Shown: positions 31,713 through 37,906 of the stretch, one piece after another
Layout of the letters: every line of letters starts with the position of its first letter
How positions within the stretch are numbered: position 1 is the stretch's first letter
Assembly (NCBI GenBank): GCA_938084065.1
Contig: CALKDI010000151.1
Coordinates: 1-37,906 of the forward strand
Reading direction: 5' to 3'
From: an uncultured Alphaproteobacteria bacterium
GTDB taxonomy: Bacteria; Pseudomonadota; Alphaproteobacteria; Bin95
DNA length: 37,906 nt
Translations under genes and position numbers: made by a program
Notes under the pieces: model-generated
Seen by the model: only the letters and a program-made list of their open reading frames with translations
Told to the model about the DNA's origin: nothing
Database searches by the model: none

Positions 31713-32993
31713 CTATTCCGCCAAAACGCGCTCCAGCCATGCGGCATGAGCCAAGGTCTCATGTGCCCGACCAGCGGCACCGACGCACTGCACACCGACC
31801 GGCATGCCAGCTGGACCTTTGAGGCCAGGAACCGAGACACAAGGAACGCCTAGCACCGTCCACAGGCGGTTAAAGTTTGGCGAGCCTGTGAACGCAAGGT
31901 TCTTTGGCGCTTCGCCCGGGGCCGCTGGTGTTAATACCGCGCCAAAGCGCTGGAACACTTGCCAGAACGTGGCCTTGCACGTGGCCTGGACGTTACGCGC
32001 CCAATCATACCGCTGGCGGGTGTGGTCTCCGCCGGAGGAGATGGCGTCTTTGAGTGCCACCGACATTTTGTCTGCATGGAAGCAGCGCTCATATGCCAGG
32101 CCACGCCAGGCCTCGTAGGTCATGATGACGTCTTGGGCTTCCAGCGCGTCTTTGAAGGCAGGGGGCAGTTCGATTTCGACGACGGTGCCGCCTGCACCCT
32201 GCACACGCGCTATGGCCTCTTTCATGGCGTTGCGGGTGCCAGCTTCGGCCTCTGCCCAACAGGGGGAGCGGGTGAAGGCGAAGGCTGGGGCGGGGCCGAC
32301 ATCGGACAGACTCTGGATCGGTGACGCCTCCATAACCGAAGCAAAGGCGTTGGCATCTGCAACCGACCGCGCCATACAGCCAATAGTGTCAAGACTTTCA
32401 GCCAGAACTTTCATCCCATTGCGCATGATCCGGCCATGGGTTGGCTTGTAGCCAACTACGCCGCAAAAACTGGCCGGACGGATGATGGAACCGGACGTCT
32501 GGGTGCCAATACCAAGTGGGATCTGGCAATCGCCGACACCAGCCGCAGAGCCGCTGGACGAGCCGCCGGGTGTGCGGGTGGGATCGTGCGGGTTGCGGGT
32601 TGGGCCGGGGTTGCGCAGGGCAAACTCCGTCGTCACCGTCTTGCCCATGACCACCATGCCGGCATCCCGCAACAATGCCACACAAGCCGCATCGTTTGAT
32701 GGATGGTTGTTCGGGTAGATTGGTGACCCATGGGTCGTTGGCATGTCGTGGGTGTCGAGAATGTCCTTCACACCGACAGGCACACCGTGCAGCGGCGAGC
32801 GGGGCCGCTCCGAATCACGCATGCGGGCCTCAGCCAGAACTTGGTCGGGGTCGAGATGCGCCCAGGCACGGACAGCATCATCACGGCTATCAATCCGCTC
32901 CAGCAGTGCTTGGGTCAACTTTTCCGAGGTTAGTCGCCCGCTCGCAATCTCTTTGGCGGCTGCGAGGGCGGTCAATTCGGTGGGATCGGACAT
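31713..32993 (-). CDS. Amidase-signature family amidase
   Basis: A Ser-cisSer-Lys hydrolase of 426 residues related to GatA. The catalytic Lys76 is in GVKDI, the cis-Ser in TPGGSSSGSAAG (residues 141-151) and the nucleophile Ser169 in TQTSGSIIRPA, followed by VVGYKPTHGRI. The substrate is unknown; many such genes act on amides or amide-linked small molecules. It is not likely to be GatA itself, because the C-terminal tRNA-amidotransferase motifs and gatC/gatB neighbours are absent. The ATG at 32991-32993 is preceded by GAGAG. It is divergent from the first Ldh-family gene across a 101-bp gap, which hints at linked regulation. Confidence 0.9.
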   Translation of the reverse strand: MSDPTELTALAAAKEIASGRLTSEKLTQALLERIDSRDDAVRAWAHLDPDQVLAEARMRDSERPRSPLHGVPVGVKDILDTHDMPTTHGSPIYPNNHPSNDAACVALLRDAGMVVMGKTVTTEFALRNPGPTRNPHDPTRTPGGSSSGSAAGVGDCQIPLGIGTQTSGSIIRPASFCGVVGYKPTHGRIMRNGMKVLAESLDTIGCMARSVADANAFASVMEASPIQSLSDVGPAPAFAFTRSPCWAEAEAGTRNAMKEAIARVQGAGGTVVEIELPPAFKDALEAQDVIMTYEAWRGLAYERCFHADKMSVALKDAISSGGDHTRQRYDWARNVQATCKATFWQVFQRFGAVLTPAAPGEAPKNLAFTGSPNFNRLWTVLGVPCVSVPGLKGPAGMPVGVQCVGAAGRAHETLAHAAWLERVLAE

Positions 32994-33094
32994 GGTTGTA
33001 TGCTCTCTGCTTGGCTCTGCGCTTTGGGTGGGCCATAGTCTGCCGTCAGAAGGCCATTCGCGCCAAGCCGATTTCGTCAGTTGAGATCCTTATC

Positions 33095-34186
33095 ATGTCC
33101 GACCCGTCCGCGATCCATTATATTCCAGGTGATGCCATCCGCGAGCAGATCGAAGCGGTGTTCACAGCCTGGGGCGTCAACGCCGAGCAGGCGGCGACAG
33201 CAGCGGAGGCGTTGTCCGATGCCGATATGCACGGCGTCGATTCGCACGGTATCGGCTTGGTTCCGATGTACGACCAGCGCCGTGGCGAGGGCCGGATCAA
33301 TGTCAGTGCTCAGCCAAAGGTCGTTCGGGAGAAGGGCGCGGTGGCCCTGATCGATGCCGATAAGTCGCTGGGGCACCCGGTGTCGGTTATGGCGATGCAG
33401 ATGGCCTGTGCCAAGGCGCGGAAGACCGGCGTGGCCCTGGTGGGGGTGCGCAACTCCAACCACTTTGGCGCTGCGGGCTACTATTCCCGATTAGCGGCGA
33501 AAGAGGGCGTGATCGGCATGGCGATGACCCATGCGCCGGGCTCCGCCATCGTACCCACGTTCGGGCGAGATGCGGTGCTGGGGACGAACCCGATTGCCTT
33601 TGCGGCCCCTGGCCGCGCGAACAAGCCGTTTGCGTTGGACATGGCGACCTCAACCGTGGCGCTGAATAAGGTGCGGAACTATGCCCGTCGCGGCATGCCT
33701 ATCCCGGAAGGTTGGGCGATGGACCAGAACGGTCAGCCGACGACTGATCCGGACGTGGGCTATAAGGCGAGGCGCGTCGCTCCGGTAGGCGGCACGCGCG
33801 AACTTGGCAGCCACAAGGGCTATGGCTTGGCGATGATGGTTGAAATCCTATGTGCCGTGCTGACAGGGGCGTGGGCCGAACCGGGGCAAACGGATGCCAA
33901 CGGCCATCCGGTCAAAAGCCCAACTCAGACCGGGCACTTTTTCCTGGCCATTGATCCCAACCTGCTGCGCGGTGGCGAAGAATTTGGCGAAGACCTGGAC
34001 CGGATGATCGACATGCTGCACGCAACGCCGCCAGTCGATCCAGGCAAGCCTGTGTTGGTCGCCGGCGATCCCGAGTATGCGACCTTCGCCGAGCGCTCCG
34101 CCAACGGCGTGCCACTGCCGCAATCGCTGTTGGATGAGGTGCGGGAGGTGGTTAGCCGCTGCAATGCGCCGTATCTGCTGGGCTGA
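33095..34186 (+). CDS. Ldh-family NAD(P)-dependent oxidoreductase (malate/L-lactate/ureidoglycolate type), copy 1
   Basis: A 363-residue member of the LDH2/MDH2 family, which oxidises 2-hydroxy acids or reduces imines. Family motifs are HGVDSHGIGLVPMY near residue 45, VRNSNHFGAAGYYSRLA near 125, GTNPIAFAAPG near 165, DMATSTVALNKV near 182 and SHKGYGLAMMVEIL near 240. The ATG at 33095 gives the normal N-terminus; a longer upstream frame only shadows the amidase. The exact substrate cannot be told from sequence. A second, related copy lies at 36111-37187. Its stop is 9 bp from that of the convergent cytochrome gene. Confidence 0.92.
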   Translation: MSDPSAIHYIPGDAIREQIEAVFTAWGVNAEQAATAAEALSDADMHGVDSHGIGLVPMYDQRRGEGRINVSAQPKVVREKGAVALIDADKSLGHPVSVMAMQMACAKARKTGVALVGVRNSNHFGAAGYYSRLAAKEGVIGMAMTHAPGSAIVPTFGRDAVLGTNPIAFAAPGRANKPFALDMATSTVALNKVRNYARRGMPIPEGWAMDQNGQPTTDPDVGYKARRVAPVGGTRELGSHKGYGLAMMVEILCAVLTGAWAEPGQTDANGHPVKSPTQTGHFFLAIDPNLLRGGEEFGEDLDRMIDMLHATPPVDPGKPVLVAGDPEYATFAERSANGVPLPQSLLDEVREVVSRCNAPYLLG

Positions 34187-34195
34187 TGCGAAACC

Positions 34196-34675
34196 CTATT
34201 TCTGTCGGGCATTCATAGCTGCGTGGCGCTGGCGAATTTCCAGTGGCCAAGTGCTTTTGATATAGGCGAGCGAGGCGGCGATCTCTCGATCGGATAGCAC
34301 GCCGTCGAAGATTGGCATGTCGGTTTCAACTGGCCGGCCTGAGACCTTAGCGATGCCGAATTTGGTTAAGTTAAACAGCAAGTCATCGGCGTGATGCCAG
34401 GTATGGCCGCTGGCATCATGTGGTGGTGCCGGCAACCTGCCCGAGGGCTTGCGTTGCTGCCAATTGGGCTCACCCTGCAGGTTTGCGCCGTGGCAGGCGG
34501 CACACTGCGCCTGGTAGACCTGCCGTCCGAGGGTGACCAGGGCAGCATCATTGGCGTCAATCGCTGGAGGGGTGCCGCTGGCGGTTGATTGCTGGGTGAA
34601 ATACCACCAAGCCCCGGCGCCAATCGCGAGTGCAATGGCGATTGAGGCCATTAGGATTGCGGGCTTGCCGGGCAT
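34196..34675 (-). CDS. Monohaem cytochrome c, membrane-anchored
   Basis: A class I cytochrome c of about 159 residues. An N-terminal hydrophobic helix (ILMASIAIALAIGAGAWWYF, residues 7-26) lacks a clear cleavage site and probably anchors the protein in the membrane, with the haem domain in the periplasm. The haem motif is Cys58-Ala-Ala-Cys61-His62, and the likely axial Met is in ETDMPIF. The DREIAASLAYIKSTWP helix that packs on the haem is present. The ATG at 34675 was preferred to a GTG at 34684. The partner is unknown; the small two-TM gene upstream is on the same strand. Confidence 0.9.
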   Translation of the reverse strand: MPGKPAILMASIAIALAIGAGAWWYFTQQSTASGTPPAIDANDAALVTLGRQVYQAQCAACHGANLQGEPNWQQRKPSGRLPAPPHDASGHTWHHADDLLFNLTKFGIAKVSGRPVETDMPIFDGVLSDREIAASLAYIKSTWPLEIRQRHAAMNARQK

Positions 34676-34747
34676 GGGACGCACTTTCTGAATCTATGAT
34701 TGGCAACGATGAGGTTTTATCGGCAAACGCGAGCGGAAGCGCAAGGT

Positions 34748-35017
34748 TTAGACTTGATCGTCAGACGCTGGAGGCTCTGACGCCAGGAAATCTGCGACGT
34801 GGTCAGCAATATGCAATGCCATGCCGCTCAAGAGACACAGGCATGCGAAAAGCGCTATCGCCTCGCCGGATGACCAGCCGAACAGCCCCCACAGGACCGT
34901 CGGCACCAGCATGACACTGATCGCGACAAGGCCAAATGCCCAGAGTGTGACCCGCCCGGCCCGGCGTTGTGGGCCGGATCCGTGCGGGACGAGGGTTAGG
35001 GGCGAGCGAGGTAACAT
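34748..35017 (-). CDS. Small two-helix membrane protein of unknown function
   Basis: An 89-residue protein with a basic N-terminus (PHGSGPQRRAGR), two transmembrane helices (VTLWAFGLVAISVMLVPTVLW and AIALFACLCLLSGMALHIA), and a short acidic tail ending in DDQV. I do not recognise the family. The ATG at 35017 has a GAGAG-type ribosome site. It precedes the cytochrome c gene by about 70 bp on the same strand, so they may share a transcript. The clear membrane pattern favours a real gene over chance. Confidence 0.55.
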   Translation of the reverse strand: MLPRSPLTLVPHGSGPQRRAGRVTLWAFGLVAISVMLVPTVLWGLFGWSSGEAIALFACLCLLSGMALHIADHVADFLASEPPASDDQV

Positions 35018-35070
35018 GAAGCTCTCGAATTTCAGTCAGGCAATGACCAATATCCAAGCATCTTCAAATA

Positions 35071-35883
35071 CTACAACCGTCCCAGCAACTCCGTCTTTTT
35101 CGTGGTGTAGTCGGCCTCAGAAAGCGCGCCGGAATCGCGGAGGGCTGCCAGGCGCTCAATGATTGCCAGGATATCCATGGCGCTGGCGGTGGATGGCGCG
35201 GCGGAGGTTGCTTGTGGCACTGCCGGGGCAACAACCGCTGGCGGCTCTTGCGGAGCCTCTGGCGGCGGCACGATTTCCGGCGCAACCGGGGTTGGCTCCT
35301 GTTGTTGCTGCGGCGCCTCACCCGCAGGTTTGACTCGCGGCAAAGATGACAGCGCGAATTGGCCGAATTGGCTGGAGAAGGTAATGCCGACGAACGGATC
35401 ACCCGGGCCAGACTGCTGCTGGCTGAAGCCGCCAATCTGGTGGTTCTGCGTATCCAGTATAATCACCGGCTGGCCATTGCCCGGATCGAAGGCGATACGG
35501 CAGGCCTGCGGGAAATAGGCATAGCGGGTCTGGTTCTGCCCACCGACAGAACTGGGCTGGCCCAGATCCTCTGGCCACCACGCAGAGCCGGAAATGGTCT
35601 GCTGGCGCTTGAAGAACGAGCCGCTCGCCATAGCGTTCGAAAGCTCACCGCACAGGTTGCTGACGGTGCCTTGCAGGCCATAGTTGAACATGTCGCCGAC
35701 CATGGTCATGCCGCCGGCCATCCACTGGCCGTTGCCACCCAATTCCTGAATGTTGAACTGCGCCATGGAGCCGCCACCAGCAGAAACAGCGCGGGCCATC
35801 TGCTCCACAGCGCTCTGAGATAGGCCATAGCGGCCGGCGATCTCTGCAATGATCTGGTGACCGTTGTCGGTGAGATCTGTCAT
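35071..35883 (-). CDS. SHOCT-tailed protein with a proline/glutamine-rich linker
   Basis: A 270-residue soluble protein in three parts. The N-terminal 170 residues are unfamiliar, beginning with a possible helix-turn-helix-like segment (AEIAGRYGLSQSAVEQMARA). A linker of about 60 residues follows, rich in Pro, Ala and Gln (residues about 175-235). The end is a SHOCT domain (DILAIIERLAALRDSGALSE and following), a short helical motif that usually mediates oligomerisation. The ATG at 35883 has AAAGGA eight bases upstream; an upstream frame to 36051 lacks this and was rejected. It is divergent from the second Ldh gene. Function is unknown. Confidence 0.75.
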   Translation of the reverse strand: MTDLTDNGHQIIAEIAGRYGLSQSAVEQMARAVSAGGGSMAQFNIQELGGNGQWMAGGMTMVGDMFNYGLQGTVSNLCGELSNAMASGSFFKRQQTISGSAWWPEDLGQPSSVGGQNQTRYAYFPQACRIAFDPGNGQPVIILDTQNHQIGGFSQQQSGPGDPFVGITFSSQFGQFALSSLPRVKPAGEAPQQQQEPTPVAPEIVPPPEAPQEPPAVVAPAVPQATSAAPSTASAMDILAIIERLAALRDSGALSEADYTTKKTELLGRL

Positions 35884-36110
35884 CACGATTGTCCTTTGGG
35901 AGGGCCCATCGGAACGCTCCCTCCCATTGAGGCGAGCGTTTGAACGGGCTGTGAGCCCTAAATGGGGCTGGGCGAGCCGAATGGAAACAGGATTATAGTG
36001 CAACGCACAAATACCCGGGCCAAATCGCGCCGATCCGGTTGACCGAAGCACAAGACAAGCCCGCGCAAGGCCGCTAAACTCCCCACAAATTCCGCCTTGG
36101 AGCCAGTGCC

Positions 36111-37187
36111 TTGCCGCAAATTGCCGTCCATACCATCAAAGCCCAGATTGCCAGCGTGCTGACCGCCTGGGGCATGCCGGCGGATCACGTCGCCACCACT
36201 GCCGACCTGATGGTCGAGGCCGATATTCGCGGTATCGACAGCCACGGCATCGGCATGCTGCCGCAATACCACGACCGCCGCAAAGATGGCCGCATCATCG
36301 TGCCGGGCGAGATCCGCGTGCTGAAGGACTTGCCGGCCATGACCTTCATCGACGCGGGCCACGCCCTCGGCCACGTTCCGGCGAAAATGGCGATGCAGAG
36401 CGCGATTGCGAAGTGCAAGGACATGGGCGTCGCTGTTGGCGTGGTGAAGGACTCGAACCATTTCGGTGCCGCCGGCGTCTATTCCACCATGGCGCTGGAT
36501 GAGGGATTGATCGGCATCTGCATGACCGGCACCTCGCAGCGCTCCATCGTGCCGCCGCGGGCGCGGGAGCCGATGTATTCCACCAACCCGATTGCTATGG
36601 CAGCGCCGGCGAAGCGCAACCCCGACTTCTCGCTGGATATGGCGACCAGCACGGTGGCGGTCGGCAAGCTCAACATCTACCGCCGCGCTGGCAAGGAAAT
36701 GCCGGTTGGCTGGGCGTTGAAAGAGGACGGCACGCCGGAAACCAACGCCGAGGCCGCTTTCTACTCCACACCCAAGCGGATGACGCCCTTGGGTGGCACG
36801 CAGGATGGTGGCAGCCACAAGGGCTATGGCCTGGCGATCATGGTGGACATTCTGTGCAGCGTGCTGTCGGGCTCGTTCTTTGGCGGGCACAACCTGAAGA
36901 CCGGCAAACCCGGCGACTTCATCAATGTCGGCAGCTTCTTCCTGGCCATCGACCCGGTCTTCTTCCGCGGAGAGCCGGGTGCTTTTGAGGCGGATATGGA
37001 CGCGCTCATCGACCAACTCCACGGCACCGCGCCCCTCGATCCGGCCCAACCGGTGTTGGTGCCGGGTGAGCCGGAGGAAGCGGCACGTGCGGTCAGGATG
37101 GCTGAAGGCGTACCCATGACCGACACATTGTTTGGCGAGGTTAAGCGGGTGGCAGGGGAGAGCGGTGTGCCGTTCTTATTTGGCTGA
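36111..37187 (+). CDS. Ldh-family NAD(P)-dependent oxidoreductase, copy 2
   Basis: A 358-residue paralogue of the gene at 33095-34186, with the same motif series: RGIDSHGIGMLPQY, VKDSNHFGAAGVYSTMA, STNPIAMAAPA, DMATSTVAVGKL and SHKGYGLAIMVDIL. The two differ most in the region after residue 190, where this copy has FYSTPKRMTPLGG, and before the C-terminus. That makes a different substrate more likely than simple redundancy. The start is a TTG at 36111 with GGAG eight bases upstream. The 227-bp gap to the divergent SHOCT gene holds no other gene and presumably the promoters. Its stop is 40 bp from that of the convergent PEP-CTERM-like gene. Confidence 0.91.
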   Translation: MPQIAVHTIKAQIASVLTAWGMPADHVATTADLMVEADIRGIDSHGIGMLPQYHDRRKDGRIIVPGEIRVLKDLPAMTFIDAGHALGHVPAKMAMQSAIAKCKDMGVAVGVVKDSNHFGAAGVYSTMALDEGLIGICMTGTSQRSIVPPRAREPMYSTNPIAMAAPAKRNPDFSLDMATSTVAVGKLNIYRRAGKEMPVGWALKEDGTPETNAEAAFYSTPKRMTPLGGTQDGGSHKGYGLAIMVDILCSVLSGSFFGGHNLKTGKPGDFINVGSFFLAIDPVFFRGEPGAFEADMDALIDQLHGTAPLDPAQPVLVPGEPEEAARAVRMAEGVPMTDTLFGEVKRVAGESGVPFLFG

Positions 37188-37227
37188 CGAAGCCCTCACA
37201 TCATTACCAATCCGAAATACCTCGCTA

Positions 37228-37716
37228 CTAAACGTTTTTCAGCCTGACGTATGAGAGCGCCAATATTCCCGATGCGAATAGCAGCAACGCACTTACCTCG
37301 GGGGTCGCGGTGATCTTGTCTATGCTCACTTCGCTGGATATTCGGATGAATTTCGGCGGTACGATCGGATCGCCAACAATCCATACAGACTGAACTCCGC
37401 TCATCTCCATCTTGGTGATCTTCGCGTTAGCAAACAGGTTTTGCGTTACCGTGATATCTGCCAGCGCAACTTGCCCAATCGGAATATCGAAGTGCAGGTC
37501 GGTCATAGCGAATGTGATTGCGTACTCACGCGGGAAATCTACCACGCTCAGTCCCATTTCAACCACACCAGGGCCAGCAATAGTGCCCTCCAACTCAGCC
37601 GCACCAGGGTTGGCGATTGAACTGACATCGATGGTCACCCCGTGCGAAGGCGCAATTCCGATCGTCAGCAAAGCCGCAGCAATCGGACCAATCAAAAGCG
37701 GTTTAAGGCGTAACAT
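37228..37716 (-). CDS. Secreted protein with a probable PEP-CTERM-like sorting signal
   Basis: A 162-residue exported protein. The N-terminus is a signal peptide (basic LRLK, then GPIAAALLTIGIAPSHG). The middle is a beta-rich domain with alternating hydrophobic residues (AITFAMTDLHFDIPIG and the following strands). The end has the three-part layout of an exosortase signal: T-P-E-V-S near residue 139, a hydrophobic helix (ALLLFASGILALSYV), and a basic tail (RLKN). The usual first motif is V-P-E-P, so this is a variant. The ATG at 37716 follows GGAG. If correct, the protein would be processed by an exosortase (EpsH-type) encoded elsewhere and moved to the cell surface or extracellular polymer. 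The IS5-type remnant lies directly upstream. Confidence 0.65.
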   Translation of the reverse strand: MLRLKPLLIGPIAAALLTIGIAPSHGVTIDVSSIANPGAAELEGTIAGPGVVEMGLSVVDFPREYAITFAMTDLHFDIPIGQVALADITVTQNLFANAKITKMEMSGVQSVWIVGDPIVPPKFIRISSEVSIDKITATPEVSALLLFASGILALSYVRLKNV

Positions 37717-37783
37717 TTTGAGTCTCCGATGTCGTCATGAGCCAACGAGACCTGACCAGGACATCAGAGCCTGACTCAAAAGT

Positions 37784-37906
37784 TCAGTTGCAATAGCAAT
37801 ACCTTGCCAGGCGTCTGGTCATGAGGCGAATGTTGGCGACATAGGCCCAAGCGGTCGAGCTTTCGATTGTCGTTTCCCAGTCTTTGGCCAATCGGCGGCA
37901 GCGTCC
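37784..37906 (-). mobile_element. IS5-type transposase, C-terminal end (continues past the window)
   Basis: The last 40 codons of a transposase run in from beyond the right edge on the minus strand: CRRLAKDWETTIESSTAWAY, then VANIRLMTRRLARYCYCN and TGA at 37784-37786. The R-R-L-x-K-D-W-E-x-T-I-x-S-S-x-A-W pattern is the C-terminus of IS5-family DDE transposases, including the segment after the catalytic Glu. The stretch around 37767-37783 (AGAGCCTGACTCAAAA) may be the element's inverted repeat. Whether the copy is intact cannot be judged here. Confidence 0.8.

Noticed and set aside
32675-33094. In-frame upstream extension of the first Ldh gene
   Set aside because: It is antisense to the amidase gene and has no similarity to the Ldh family, whose N-terminus begins at the ATG at 33095.

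Overview
The window reads as a stretch of chromosome from a Gram-negative alphaproteobacterium, possibly a Rhodospirillales-like lineage. The reasons are the moderately high GC, the gyrA-coaD and metG-tatD neighbourhoods, a short class Ia NrdA without an N-terminal ATP-cone, a LAB_N protein, and SDR/acyl-CoA dehydrogenase and Ldh-family genes typical of heterotrophic alphaproteobacteria. The taxonomic placement is inference. I found no rRNA, tRNA, CRISPR array, integrase gene or replication origin. One gene is cut by the left edge (a probable flippase C-terminus) and one by the right edge (an IS5-type transposase C-terminus).

Layout. 1-340: end of a membrane protein. 363-3183: a translationally coupled lutABC L-lactate oxidation operon. 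3203-4075: a GIY-YIG nuclease-family gene interrupted near its end by an in-frame TAG. About 4110-4970, with a further piece to 5056: a scrap-yard of IS fragments (IS21, IS3, IS481), all degenerate. 5183-13572: a minus-strand housekeeping run, read gyrA, coaD, dihydroorotase, TTC38-like TPR protein, metG, tatD. 13573-13942: an AT-rich gene-free gap. 13943-17069: minus-strand nucleoside deaminase, TPR protein and SDR. 17211-18446: a divergent acyl-CoA dehydrogenase. 18456-20489: minus-strand M24 peptidase and alpha/beta hydrolase. 20654-23470: nrdA-nrdB with a plausible promoter. 23467-27711: a small membrane protein, a frameshifted NUDIX gene, an AlaX-type editing protein, a GFA protein, SseA and MetC. 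27722-30515: a GT39 / LAB_N / GT2 envelope-glycosylation set. 30683-37716: S49 peptidase with a small membrane protein, amidase, two Ldh-family paralogues, a monohaem cytochrome c, a two-TM protein, a SHOCT-tailed protein and a probable PEP-CTERM-like protein.

How the genes fit together. The Lut proteins would oxidise L-lactate to pyruvate. NrdAB, dihydroorotase, GyrA, CoaD, MetG and the AlaX protein are core nucleotide, DNA, coenzyme and translation functions. SseA and MetC overlap by 4 nt and form a small sulfur amino-acid unit. The GT2/LAB_N/GT39 genes abut or overlap and resemble the ArnC/ArnT logic: load a sugar on undecaprenyl phosphate, then transfer it in the periplasm.

Most of the window is ordinary. 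The parts most worth a second look are the amber-interrupted GIY-YIG gene directly downstream of lutC, the multi-family IS mosaic next to it (with a perfect 18-bp palindrome and a 9-bp triplication), the single-base frameshift in the NUDIX gene, the three-gene envelope cassette, and the probable PEP-CTERM-like protein beside a truncated IS5-type end. I do not see a convincing complete new defence or mobile system.
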